DNA from: Botrytis cinerea B05.10
Lineage: Eukaryota > Ascomycota > Leotiomycetes > Helotiales > Sclerotiniaceae
Direction: 5' to 3'
DNA: 64,000 nucleotides
Assembly (NCBI RefSeq): GCF_000143535.2
Contig: NC_037319.1
Coordinates: 1,054,001-1,118,000, forward strand
Each line of letters starts with the position of its first letter. Positions within the stretch are counted from its first letter, which is position 1. Shown in pieces: positions 1-11,280 of the stretch. The notes beneath the pieces are model-generated. The model searched no databases and had not been told where the DNA came from. It saw only the letters and a program-made list of their open reading frames with translations. The translations under genes were made by a program, and so were the position numbers.

Positions 1-579
1 CCCTTATTTTGGAAAGTATGGGGAAAACACGTGAGGCTTCTCGTGTCTTTATCACGTGATTACATTCATGAAGGGAATATTTGAGTTGTTGGACTTGTGT
101 TTTTGCTACACCACCGATCTTCTATCACTTGAGATTTGAGGCCAAGAATCTAACCATTTGTTGGATATGTGGTTCTCATCATTACGGTATGCATGGGATC
201 CCAATCTCTTGTAGAGCATGGATATAAGCAGAGCTCCTACTGTGTGGATTCTTTCCTTATTACTTCTGTAATTGTTGGAATAACTTCATATCCTCGACCC
301 CATGCTTCCAATATCACCCTGTGAATATTCGCAGTCTTAATATTACGTTTACTTGTGTTACTTCCCTCGCAAGAGTGTATAGACGAGCAAATGGATCTAC
401 TTTTTCCCCCTAGAGAATAGTGTAGCTTAAGAACTCATGAAAAGCCATCCATCAAGATTTCCTCCCTCACCGTTCCATAATATCATCTCCTCTTTCTCCC
501 TCCTCCCCACAGACCTTCTCCTCCCAGTTCCATAATACAATTTCCTCCTTCTCCCTCCCTCCCCCTCTCCTTCATCTCC
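1..579. other. Spacer downstream of the GST kappa gene
   Basis: No gene is supported here. Two CACGTG E-box-type hexamers lie at 28-33 and 53-58; the second sits in a 10-bp palindrome (51-60). From about 470 to 579 the top strand is a CT-rich tract with an imperfect duplication beginning with 'gttccataat' at about 473 and again at about 529. This part probably includes the 3' UTR of the minus-strand gene that ends at 580. Confidence 0.6.
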
Positions 580-1554
580 TCACAGCTTCGCCTTCCCCTC
601 CCCTCCCACTGTCGCCCCCCTCACAATCTCCAAATCCCTAAACTCCACCCCCAAAAACATCCACATAAAATGAAATCTATCACTCCCAAAAAACGGTTCT
701 TCCTTTCCTTCCGCATTCCTCACCCACATCCACGGCGCCCCAAATGCACCTTGCTCCAACGCCACTTTCGTATTCTCCAAAAGCTTGTCCTTCCACTCTT
801 TCTCTGTCGCTTTCTGCATAATCTCCTCTACCTCCTTTTCATCGAACGTTCCCAACGCATTCAAGAATTCCTTCAAGATCTCCGGAATCGTGATGTTCTT
901 CTGCGGAGGAACCCACAAAGCGTGAAAGATTTCCAAATATGTTTTCTCAAAGACCTCAACAGAGTATCGAGACTTGATAAAACAGAGTGCTCTTTGAGGC
1001 TTCACAGTCCCACGTATCACATTAGCTACCATTGCGATACACACACCCTCAACCGAACATGAAAAAAAACATAAAACACAGAACCTACAAGAAGCGTGAC
1101 GGGCGGGAAAAATTCCGGCGCTTGTAGATTCGGCAATCCATGATACGCAGTCGTTCTCGCAGAATCGAGTTTACCATATGCTGCCTTTGCAGGAAGAGTC
1201 CAAGGGGGTTTGTTTCCCGAGCCGTGATTTATACCCCCGAGGAAGACGGGGATGAGACTTTGGGGGTAGAGTTCGTGTTAGATTTCATTCCCATAGACAT
1301 ACATATGCAACTACCATGACATAAGGATCAAGAAAGAGCAAACTCACTTAACAGTAACACCATGAGAAAGAAGAATTTCCCGATTCTTGCGGAGGTGAAC
1401 CAAAGCTGCGCAGCTATAGAATGAAGCTTCAAGACGAGATAAGGGGGTTCAATCAGCACGGTAAGATAATGTGGAGAAGAGAACATGGGGAAAGCTTAAG
1501 AAGAGGAATTCTACACTTACAGCAATCAAGATAACAATCTATGTGGCCCGGCAT
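580..1554 (-). CDS. Glutathione S-transferase kappa-like (DsbA fold), predicted peroxisomal
   Basis: Four exons on the minus strand: 1554-1521, 1426-1348, 1257-1089 and 999-580. They give 233 residues, the usual size for GST kappa / 2-hydroxychromene-2-carboxylate isomerase-type proteins. The joins are phase-consistent and rebuild the family pattern: an N-terminal strand followed by SSFYSCAAL, then PVFLGGINHGSGNKPPW, then GAFGAPWMWV and the C-terminal FFGSDRFHFMW block. The long last-exon frame opens upstream at 1044, but the family motif PQRAL begins exactly at the acceptor at 999, so the internal ATG at 1044 is not the start. The protein ends in A-K-L, a canonical PTS1 peroxisome-import tripeptide. 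GST kappa proteins use glutathione and are known from mitochondria and peroxisomes. The first exon is only 34 nt. It is divergent from the dehydrogenase at 1936. Confidence 0.88.
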
Positions 1555-1935
1555 GATGAAGATGTCAAAGTTCCAATTGCAATCAAAGTGATCAAGTGTC
1601 GTGATTTTGAAGATATTGGCAAAATACTTAAGTTACATACAATCAATACATGCAACCTTACATGTCATACACGTTCAAGTTGTGGGAAACTTTCCCGCTC
1701 CAACTTTCATGTGCCTCGGTTCAGGAAGAAGCTCAACCCCGGAATTCTTGATCACTAAACACAAGCATCATTCCATCTCTCACTCCTCGTCAAACAAACC
1801 AACTTCATCATTGATCACTAAACCACAACTTTCCACAAGTTCCGAGATATGGATTCCCGAACATATATTGTTCCAAGTGATGGAATATCTTGACACCCAT
1901 TCAATCAACATTCTCCATCCATACCTAAATCCACC
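1555..1935. promoter_or_regulatory. Shared divergent promoter of two PTS1-bearing enzymes
   Basis: This 381-bp spacer separates the start codons of GST kappa (-) and the SDR (+), so both promoters must lie in it or overlap it. A CCTCGG hexamer, the core described for the Aspergillus fatty-acid regulators FarA/FarB, lies at 1714-1719. A 13-bp direct repeat, TTGATCACTAAAC, occurs at 1748-1760 and 1811-1823. One 6-mer can occur by chance; its placement between two predicted peroxisomal genes is what makes it notable. Confidence 0.5.
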
Positions 1936-2932
1936 ATGACATCTCAAAAGGTAGCACTCGTAATCGGCGCATCTCGAGGAATCGGTCGTCAAATCGCCAT
2001 TGATCTCGCAAAGGACGGATATGCAGGTGAGCAAACATCCAATTCCCCCCTCATCCCCTCACTAACCAACCAACCTAGTAATCGTATCCGCAAAATCCAC
2101 CAGCGATGCCTCTACCACCCATCCCTTTCCCCCAAATCCCAATTCCTCCGCCTCAACCATCTCCACCGTCTGTCGAGAGATCCTCGAAGCCGGATTCACC
2201 GCCACCGCTATCCCCTGCGATGTCCGCTCCCACGCCTCCATCGCCTCTCTCATATCCCAGACCATATCCACCTACGGACGCATCGACGTTCTCATCTATA
2301 ATTCCGGCGCTATCTATCATTCCTCGGTGCTCACCACTCCTCTATCCCGCTACATGCTAATGGAATCCATCAATCCCAACGGTCTCTACGCCACGATCCA
2401 ATCCTGCATTCCGCACTGGAAAGCCCAGGATTGGAACGCCCGGATCGTCGTCATCTGTCCACCCATCTACTCCCGATTTTTCCGCGGCAAGACGGCCTAC
2501 GCAATGGGGAAAGTAGGAATGAGTGTTCTGGTCCAAGGTCTCGGTATGGATCTGTCCCGTATGGGTTCATCGGGCCAGAATATGGCGATTACGGGTCTCT
2601 GGCCCGCGGTTGCTATTGAATCTGCAGCGACTGCGCATTTTTCTTCCGCGGATGAGGATTTGAGACATCCGAGTATATTTTCTGATGCTATTTTATCGAT
2701 TTTGAAAGCGAAAACTGAGGATGTGAATGGAAGTTTATTTTTGGATGAGGATTATTTGAGGGAGCATGATGGAGTGGGCGATTTTAGTAAATATGCTTTA
2801 GTTCCGGGGACGACCCCGAGGAGGATCATGCCGATGAAGTTTCCAGATTTGAGAGTTGAGGAACAAGATGATGAGGGGGTGAGAATGGATAGTGCGAAGA
2901 AGGAAAAGAGTGGAAAGTTGAGTAAACTATGA
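1936..2932 (+). CDS. HSDL2-like short-chain dehydrogenase/reductase, predicted peroxisomal
   Basis: Two exons, 1936-2026 and 2079-2932, give 314 residues. The Rossmann glycine motif GASRGIG is near residue 10, the structural YNSG motif follows, and YAMGK supplies the YxxxK pair at about Y171/K175. The residue where SDRs carry the catalytic serine (the SPP of HSDL2-type proteins) reads C-P-P at about 157, so serine appears replaced by cysteine. The last three residues are S-K-L, the archetypal PTS1 signal. Family knowledge places HSDL2-type SDRs in peroxisomes or mitochondria with roles in lipid metabolism; the substrate is not known. The intron (2027-2078) splits the codon for Ala31 and restores the conserved beta-2 strand. 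It shares its promoter with GST kappa. Confidence 0.88.
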
Positions 2933-4231
2933 GGGATTGTGTAGTAAGGCAAGTAAGATTTAGACTGTTACATCGATTTTCAGATACCTTTTTTTATTAA
3001 TATGCGAGCCCCTTGAGTCTTTTGAAGGTCCTTGAATCCCGCAGTTGATTTGAAACCCCAAACACAATCAAATCAATGTCATGACTCCCATTCCTTTCCC
3101 TAACATGTATCAATCTATTGATCTATCAATCCATCCATCCATACATACATCCACATATTCCCATCTCACTTTCTCCCACATCTCCCATCATATCCACACC
3201 TAACATCTGAGCAATTATACCCACAAGACCCCTATGACTTTTTCACTCCAAGCCGATCTAGCTTCAATCCCCATACCCATACCTATACTCATCTCATCCC
3301 TATACTCCCCTCCCAATCCAGATTTAATACCCTCCTTCCAATCCCCATCCACTCTCCCCTCATCTCCCATCTCCCATCCCCAACCCCACCCCCAACCACA
3401 GAACTCCACACCTACAAAATCTATCCACCCTCCTCTTTTCATAAAACCATCATCCTCCATCCTCCATCCTCCATCCAACATTCCATCCCATTCCATTCCA
3501 TACAATCCCCAATTCCCAATCTCCAATCCAATCCCCAATTCCCAATCTCCAATCCAATCCCCAATTCCCAATCTCCAATCCAATCCCCAATCCCCAATCC
3601 CCAATCCCCCAAAATCTAAAAAAGTCCAATCAACAGCAATGGCAACAAAAATAGCAGCAGCAGCAGCAGCAACAGTTTAATCAATCAAACATCTAAAATC
3701 TTGAATTTAGAAAGGAATCCATACCCCTCTACCCTCTACCCTCTACCCTCTACCCCTTACATCTCTAGCGAACTAATACTCCTGCTCCATCGAAATCCAA
3801 AATCCAAAATCCAAAATCCAAAAGCGTAAGGGACAATCAATCACACCACTTACGAACCGACTCGTTTAAATTTCATCGTTCAAAAGGGGGGGTGTAAAAG
3901 TTACAACTTACAAACTGTATATCCACCATCTATCATCTCTCGTCTATCAATCAAAATCCGCATTTCATAGAATTCGCCCATTCATTCAGAAACAAATATA
4001 ATATAAATATAAAGTAAAGGAGAAGATCAGCACTTGATCTCTTCTCTCCTCTTCTTTCCTCTTGCAAGTCTTCCATTCTATTTATTTAATTATCGCCTAC
4101 CATTTACCTCTAATAAGTGTAGGAGAGTATTCGAGTAATCCTGCTATGCTATGATATGCTATGTATGTCTATATGCGCCTTGCTATGTATGCCACACCTA
4201 CCCATCCACCTGAATTTTAACAAAATGAATT
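2933..4231. other. Convergent spacer rich in simple repeats
   Basis: No gene is supported. An open frame at 3234-3680 encodes only Pro/Ser/Ile-rich low-complexity sequence and overlaps a minisatellite, so it is not called. Short tandem repeats are frequent: a 26-bp minisatellite around 3507-3605, a TACCCTC heptamer array at about 3725-3757, and AAATCC copies at about 3797-3822. Both flanking genes point into this spacer, so it must contain both 3' UTRs. Confidence 0.6.
3507..3605. repeat. 26-bp minisatellite
   Basis: A unit of about 26 bp made of CCAAT/CCAAC-like steps is repeated three times with near identity from 3507, then decays into shorter CCCCAAT copies up to about 3607. This is read directly from the sequence. 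Confidence 0.8.
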
Positions 4232-6179
4232 TTATCCACAAACCAAGCCATCTTTTGGTACTTCTACTGTTTCCATTTCCCCTTTCTTCTCCCCATCCCC
4301 CTCGCCCACAGCCTGGACTTCTACCTTCCCTCCCTCCTCAGACCCAGCCCCATTGACTTTCTTCTCCTCCACCACCTTCTTCTCTTCCCCCTTCTCCTCT
4401 CCCTTCCCACCCCTCTCTTTTCTACTCAAAGTCAAACTCCCCTTCGCCAAAGCCTCCATAGGCAGTGGTCTCACATAAGCCTGTACCACCCACCACGGCC
4501 TCTTACATCTCCTAACCGTTTCCAAACTACTTTCTTCAAATTGCACTTCCCCATTCCCCTCTCCATCACCATTTGTCCCTCCTCTCCCATTGGCCCCCTT
4601 CCCACCCCCCTTCATTTTCTCCTCTCTTTCCTTTTCTGCTCTCTCAACTTCTTCCTTATAACTTTCCCCATTAGTTCTCTCATATTCTAAAATACCCTCT
4701 TTAACAACCTTCTCCGTCATTTGGAGAACATTTTCAAAGGCTTTTATATCTCCCGCTCTGCTTTTAGCCAATGCATCTCTGATCCCATGATGTTTTGAAA
4801 CCAATGGTCTGAGTAGTTTAAAACAATGTGGTTGCATGGCCACCAGACTAGGGCTTGTAGTCCTCTCCTTCTTTTCACTCTTTTGTTTCTTTCTCGGTGG
4901 ACCTTCTTCCTCTTCTTCCTCTACCTCTTCCTTCATCTCTTCTGGTGGATCCGAAGATATGAACAGTGGCTTTCTCTCCGGTGGTGACACTTGCAAAACA
5001 TATTTATAAATAATGTCCAAGTACCTCCTCAACACAGCATCCATTCTCCAACCCCCCATCTTTCCGTCCAAACTTCTCCAATACTCTCTCCCTTCCTCTC
5101 CTGGAGCTGGCGCATCCGAAAAAATCGTTGGATCATACAAATTTCCCTCCGCGCTCATTACACCATCCGCACCTGTCGCTTTCAAACAGTCATCAATATC
5201 TTCCCTAGCCAGAATATTTCCATTCACAAAAAGAACCACCTCCTTTGGTAGACTCTCCCTCAAAAACCTCAACATCTCCCAGTTCGCTAATCCAGTTTTA
5301 TGTCCTTTCATCTCCCTCGTTCTTCCATGTACCGTCAAAATGCTCGCTCCAGCACTGATCACCATCTTTGCATAATCCAGCGTCTTTTCCCTTGTATCCA
5401 GTATCCTGATTTTCGCCGTAACAGGCACATCCAATTCCTTATGTAGTGTATTGATCAACCTAAAGATTAATCCCTGGTCCTCTTGCAAAAATGCGCCGTA
5501 TTTTCCTCTCCGCGCAATTCCCTGCGGACATCCCAGATTCAAATCCACAGCATCACAAAATGGCGCTACAAATTTTGCTCCCTCAAGTAACTCTTTCTCA
5601 TCATTCGCGCAGAATTGTACGAAAAGAGGCCTATCAAAAGCCGGGTTTCCATCGAGAAATAGCTCCTCCTTTGGAGTAGTCGAAGATGAACCCAGCTGAG
5701 AAACCAGCGAGCTTTTCATCGGTTGAAAGTGCGCATCGCGGAACTTTGGAGTTTCGGAAAACATGCGCGCATGAAACATAGGTGAGTATGCCACTAGAGA
5801 TTTGTTGGATTCAGGGGACATAAAAGAACGGGAGAGCATGCGCCACGCCTGGAAAGATTTCCAATTAGTATAGTATACTAAGACGGAGAGGAGAGTTATG
5901 TCGGGTGCTCTGCGAACTTACAAATTCAGATTGGTCGACCATGGGCGCGAGTACGAATTTAGGACTACCGATACTTTCATAAAAAGCACGACCATGAAGT
6001 TTTTTGGCTACATTGCTAGAGCCATTGGCAACCTTCTCAGATACAATGGCATCTGGAACTGTAGTCTCACCGACTGGACACCCGTTTGAAGCAGCCATGA
6101 TTCCTCGAATTTGAAAGGGTAGAAGTTGGCGGGTTCCAGCCCTCAGCCTCGAATGAATGCGATTTATAATAGTAGCCAC
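4232..6179 (-). CDS. DUS1: tRNA-dihydrouridine(16/17) synthase, Dus1 type
   Basis: Two exons, 6179-5922 and 5848-4232 (73-bp intron, phase 0), give 624 residues. Dus1 is an FMN enzyme that reduces uridines 16/17 in the tRNA D-loop. Motifs in order: FVLAPMVDQSEF at the splice junction with AWRMLSRSF, then DLNLGCPQG with the catalytic Cys at about 193, then HGRTREMKG and VNGNI for flavin and phosphate binding. After the TIM barrel and helical domain there is a charged, low-complexity C-terminal half with a Glu-run, a KKQK patch and Lys/Glu-rich stretches, making it longer than yeast Dus1. A second in-frame ATG at 6098 could be used; starting at 6179 adds a short basic N-terminus that might be a mitochondrial signal. 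Confidence 0.92.
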
Positions 6180-7386
6180 TATTTATATCGGATCAATCAA
6201 GAATACCCTGATCAATACATAAAACTTGCTGGAAGTGATTGACTTGGTAATTGTTTAAGCAAAAAAGTTTTAGCGGGGCAAATATAAAAGGGTATAGACA
6301 CAAGGCTGTAGACAATTATGCAAGGCTACATTTTTTGTCTTTCTCGAAGCCACCCCCCTGAAACGACACATCTGGATATCATGGGATGAACCCACATCAA
6401 AGCTTGAAGTGTCAAGGGAAAATTCTTTAACTACCGGATGGATCAAGTTTCTAAGAGATCCAATCGATGCAGATTCTTCTAGGATCAGGATTGTATCCAA
6501 GCTTTTATGTTGACGTGTGCATTCGAGATCTAGAATTTCCAAGGTTTAATCTGGAATTTTAGGTTCATTGGGAAATCTAGAATCTCTACTACGATCTTTA
6601 GAACACAAAACTTGGTTTCAGACTTCACCGCGATTCATGCATGTACCGTAATCCTCCCTCAGGTTTCTCTACTTCACACTGATGCTCACTCACAAATTCG
6701 TTCTAGACTTTTTGAACTGGCAACGATTGCTTGTATTGTATCATTTGATTACGTAGAATATGCCTTCCCCATTTCTCTCCTATCTTTCCCCCCTTTCTCA
6801 AACATAATAACAGACGCTGAAGTACGACGACGAGGTGACGACGAATATAAAATAGACCCTGACCGACCAATGAAGAAAACGAAAATTAGACCATGACATT
6901 GCCCGAAGTGCAGATCTCAAAACCCTAGAGATCAAACAAACCCACAGAAACCAACCGAGATCGAAACTTTTGGAGTACGAGTTTGTACTGTCATCCTTGA
7001 TAGCTAGGAGAAACAAATTACCAGCCTATTGGACAATCGAAACTCTTCTCTTTCTTTCACATCTTCGGAAAGCTTCACAGCACAACATCTCTCATTTCCC
7101 AAACTTCTACCGTCGCCTCCCTTAGTAACCCCCTTAATATATCCTCCCTCATCTTCTTCAACATTTATGCTCGAAAAGAGATGGCCAACACCAGTCTATG
7201 AAATAATATTGTTTTCGATCAAATCGCTCAGATGTGAATGAACTCCTGTACACCAATAATGCGAAAGACCGTTTGAACGCCCTAAAAGTCTTGAGTGTAT
7301 GCGTAACTACACAGTTGCCTGCAGTAGCAGAAGAGCTTTGTAAGTCTCGTAACTTGTTTTAAACAAATAGAATAATCGTGGTTTCA
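6180..7386. other. Spacer between DUS1 promoter and BNI4 3' end
   Basis: About 1.2 kb with no gene I can support. Short open frames (for example 6612-6896 + and 6270-6542 -) have no recognisable domain. The frame at 6612-6896 ends in a charged stretch that looks faintly coding, but no upstream exon or homology supports it. The right part must contain the BNI4 3' UTR and the left part the DUS1 promoter. Confidence 0.5.
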
Positions 7387-10214
7387 TTAGAAGAAGTGTG
7401 TGTAGATCTTAGAATTCTCATGAACCTCCATTTCCTGTTTTTGATTAGTATGTGTTCAAAAGATTGAATGATAAAGAACGTACCATTTTGAAAGTATTAA
7501 GCTCTTCCTTGATTTGTTGGGCGAGCATTGGAGTGAGTCGATTGCAGGTTGCAATTTCACCCCTGCGGTCGTACTCTTGGCTTGGCCAAGTATCGTGGAA
7601 TTGTATCCGAGGACTGAATGTGGCGTTTCTTTTGATGGCTCCTGAAGGAGTTCCCGGAACACTCTTTGAATCTCCTCCCCTGAACTTGAGCGCAGACATG
7701 AAGTAATCCTCTCCTCCCAAAGTGACTGCTTGTTTATGCACTTGGTCATCATTTGGTGTACTTGGGGCAGACGAATTCGGCGAATCGTTGTTGACATTTG
7801 GGATTTGTGGTAAGTTGAAGTTTGCTGCTTTCCCATCTGCCGGAAGGATTACCGGTGACGAATTACCAGAACCGGTACCAGAGCCTAATGTTCACGCCAT
7901 TAGTAAATCATTCACGAGTTTGGTCATTAGCAACCTACGTTTGAGAATTCCCTTCTTAACAGCAGCCAAGACTTCAGCACGCTCCTTCTCACCACCAACG
8001 ATACTTCTTCTGTTTGAAGAGTTCTCGGTATTGGCACTGCCTAGACGGTCTGTGGACGCTGAACTGATAACTGCAGCATCGAGAGAGTTTCTTTCCAGTC
8101 TTGGAAACCCTGTTCCACCAGAAACAGCATCGGCCGCATTGGCGTTCACATTGACCTTCTCTCTTTCTGCCTCAACGTTAACCATCGAGACCTGTGCTTG
8201 GCTGGCTTCAGGTACAGCTGCATCAGCTGCAGGGACACCAATGACAGACTTTGGTCTAAAGAGACCAACGAGAGATCTTGTTGATTTCTTCATTCCCTTG
8301 CCCATCTTTCGAATCATTACCGAGGCCGAAGAAGCAGTCGATGAGATGGATAAGTTATCAGTCGAACCAGTGAAGAAATTCCCTTGTCCGGAGTAGATAT
8401 TCGATCCGATACCAGCAGCTTCTTGTTGCTGGGCAATCTTATCTTGCTCTGCTTCTTGCTCAATTTGATATTTTTCTCTTCGTAATTTAGAACGATCCAA
8501 AGCATCATTGCCACTCCTGCTCACGAGATGAGTTTCGGCAGATGCCTTTCTTAACTCAGCAGCAGAGCCAAAAGAGAACGCCCTCCTCAATCTCGATGTC
8601 TTACTCTTCTTTCCTTCCTTGTCGTTCAATGCAGCCAATTGCTGTGCAGCAGGGCTGATAGCATTTGGACTCGTTGCAGGCTGTGCATTTGTAGATTTGG
8701 ATTGAGTTGGTTGTAATGCTGCATTGACGGCTGAAGCAAACGAGTCCTTAGACTTAGACGCCGACGAATCGGCACCCATCGTCACCGGCTTCGATAAAGG
8801 AGATGGGCTAGAGAGTCTTTTCGAGGCATCGGTCGAGGATGCACGAACTGGAATGTTCACAAGTCGTGGCTGATCATTCTTGGAAGTTGCTTGCTCTTTA
8901 CCATTGAAGGCATTTGAATTTGCGACGGAAGAAGTCGAAGATTGAGCGGGGCTTCCAGTTGCCATTGATACACTTGTTGCTTCTCGCTTGTCCGACTGAA
9001 ATAAGTTAGTGTGCTGCCGATTTTAGTGCTTCATCAATATGATTGGTGTGGGTTAAATTGCGGTGACGCCGTATGCACGATAAAGTCCCGTGAACCATGA
9101 GTGGGGGGGGGAGTGAGGACTTGATACAAAAAACAATTTGAAGACTTACCGAGTTCGGGCGAGAGTGACCGCTACGAGCGGACTTCATGCTATCGGTACT
9201 ATCATTCCGTCCGTGAGAAGTTGCTGGGCGTACCGTAACAACTGGTGAACTTCGCAAGGGGTGTTGCCCATGTTGCTCAGGCGGCTGATCAATACGACCA
9301 CTAGCGTTGTTAACTGGCCTTGACCCCTGCTGTAAAAATCCAGGGCTGGGACTAGCGTTGCTGTTATCGTGAGCATCGATCGTATGTATGCTTCGACGTC
9401 GATATCTCTTTGCCTGTTCCGAGGTCGTACGCTGATTCAACTGCAAATCATCAGCAGTTGCGTTTGGTTGGTTTTGTTGTGGCATCTGCAAGTTGAACGC
9501 TTGACTGTTGACAGCTTGTGTACTGGCACCATAAAATTGCAAGACATTTGGCATCGTTGAGACCGAAGAGCTAGAGACACCAGCCTGACTACTGTTCGAT
9601 GAATCGGCACGGCGAATTGCAGGGCGGCGATAGCGATCAGGAGCGGGCTTTGCTGGAGATGCCATAGGAGGAGCTAGGCTTTGACTGTGCGATGTGATGA
9701 TGGTGGAATGTGGGCGAGCGGCTCTCGTTGCAATTCGAGCCGTAGATGTGATGGCCGTATCATCTCTTGTTCCTGACCTTTGAGAAAGCTCCGATGATGA
9801 GGATGAAGATGTGGTTGATACAGATAGAGCAGCAGGGTATCGTGAGCGACCTGGAGCATTCGTCGAGCCTCCTTGTAAGGTAGGGACTATGGGGGCTGAT
9901 GCTGTTCTCTGTTGTTCTGGCCTTGATTGAGACCCATTTGGTGTTTGTTGGCCTCCTATCGATAGACCGGGTGAACTAGTGAATGCATATGGTGCCATTG
10001 GGGCCATCGAACTGTGGCCGCGGTAATTTGACATTGCCATATTGTTGTTGTTCAGGCCATGAAAGTTGTTGCGTTGTTGCGAGTTGACGGGATATTGATG
10101 ATATGCAGCTTGATTTTGCGAAGGTTGTAAAGTGCCAGAGGCAGAGGATGGTCGAGTTTGAAGCATAGTGACCGTAGTTGTCTGTTGTGGTAACGTCTGA
10201 ACGAGAGCTGCCAT
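7387..10214 (-). CDS. BNI4: BNI4-like septation/polarity scaffold
   Basis: Four exons, 10214-9150, 8995-7939, 7884-7484 and 7434-7387, all phase-consistent, give 856 residues. Most of the protein is Ser/Gln/Asn-rich and disordered, with a conserved basic island (KGMKKSTRSLVGLFRPKSV) in the second exon. The recognisable part is the C-terminus: RIQF at about 800-803 fits the PP1-docking RVxF pattern, followed by EYDRRGEIATCNRLTP, LAQQIKEELNTFKM, and a 15-residue last exon ending EVHENSKIYTHFF. That block matches my memory of the conserved Bni4 C-terminus, which recruits PP1 (Glc7) to the bud neck for chitin synthesis in yeast. In filamentous fungi it would act at septa or branch sites (inference). 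The terminal exon is only 48 nt and is easily missed. Confidence 0.75.
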
Positions 10215-11280
10215 GCTGTGACTTGACTGATTTCGAGGTGGTTGTAAAGCAAACAGCTATGATGCCATCTACAAAAAAGTAATCGTACTCAATATAATTT
10301 TCAAGTGAGTAGAGTTTGGGAAAGGACTGTGATGAATAGAATGTTAGCGAATCAAAATCATCTGCATTTCAACATGAAGCAGAGGTACAAAGCCTTAGCC
10401 TGAAGGTTACAAGCGCGTTACGGAAGGGAGATTGGGTGAATTGGCGTCGACAAACCTTCAATGAAAAGTAGCAGTCTTGATGTAGTTGCTAGACAAATGA
10501 ACAATTATTATGAGAGGTGTTGGTTGGAAGGATGAAAAGTCAAGTCGAATGAACGGTTGAGCTTTTCTTAAATTTTATGGGGTGATGAAAGGGTTTGTGG
10601 TTTCTGAATCGAAGAAGGAGGTAGGGAGGTCGCCGGCGGCCAGATATTTGGTGGAAGTAGAATCGAACTGCTTTCTCTCGCGTCCTAGGCAGAAAACACT
10701 TTTACCGTGAATTCTTGTTGACGCCGGTGTTTATAATTCTATGGAAGCATGGTATGATAAGCTGGTGAATGATATGATGATTGAGTGTCAAAGAGAATCA
10801 TCTGCCAACCTCAACGAGTATATCCTATTATCTGTGCCGAAACCAGTCTCCTCTCCTTTCTCGAGACCGAATTGGCTCGGCGTTGGTTGCTGGAGCGGCG
10901 GGAAAATTCCAGGAATGAAGAGAAGAATGCTTTTCGTTTCACCGGGCGGGCGATTGAGGGTGCAAAATGGAAAGAAAATAAATAGAAACGAAAGACGACA
11001 AATAAAAAGATAGAAAAGACCAAGGAGAATGCTGTAGAACGGGAACCGTTGAAGGAGAAATGATGGAAGGTTGTGAGGTTGATGGAATGGGAAGAGATTG
11101 GGGGAGGGGATTTGGGATTTGTGATGGGCCCCGAAAACAGCGACAGTGAGTAAGGAGGATGGGGATTTGGGTGGTGGACTGGGTGGTAGTTTGTTTTAGC
11201 AAGTATGGTATTGGTATGGCATTGGTATGTACGGAGCACCTTTAATCGCTAGGGACATTTATTATTATTACCTTTCTCTC
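10215..11280. other. Upstream region of BNI4
   Basis: About 1 kb upstream of the BNI4 start. No coding exon could be joined to the BNI4 frame. A stretch near 10655-10720 faintly resembles the T-arm of a decayed tRNA, but the acceptor stem does not pair. It probably holds the promoter and 5' UTR. Confidence 0.4.

Noticed and set aside
670..1062. 130-codon plus-strand frame
   Set aside because: It is antisense to the GST kappa exons and intron 3 and has no domain.
3234..3680. 148-codon Pro/Ser-rich frame
   Set aside because: It is generated by the minisatellite and CT/CA-rich low-complexity DNA; there is no non-repetitive core.
7722..8396. 224-codon plus-strand frame
   Set aside because: Antisense shadow of BNI4 exons 2 and 3, whose exon joins and conserved C-terminus are convincing.
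10655..10725. tRNA-like T-arm (minus strand)
   Set aside because: The loop TTCGATT is present, but the T-stem has a mismatch and no acceptor or anticodon stem pairs.
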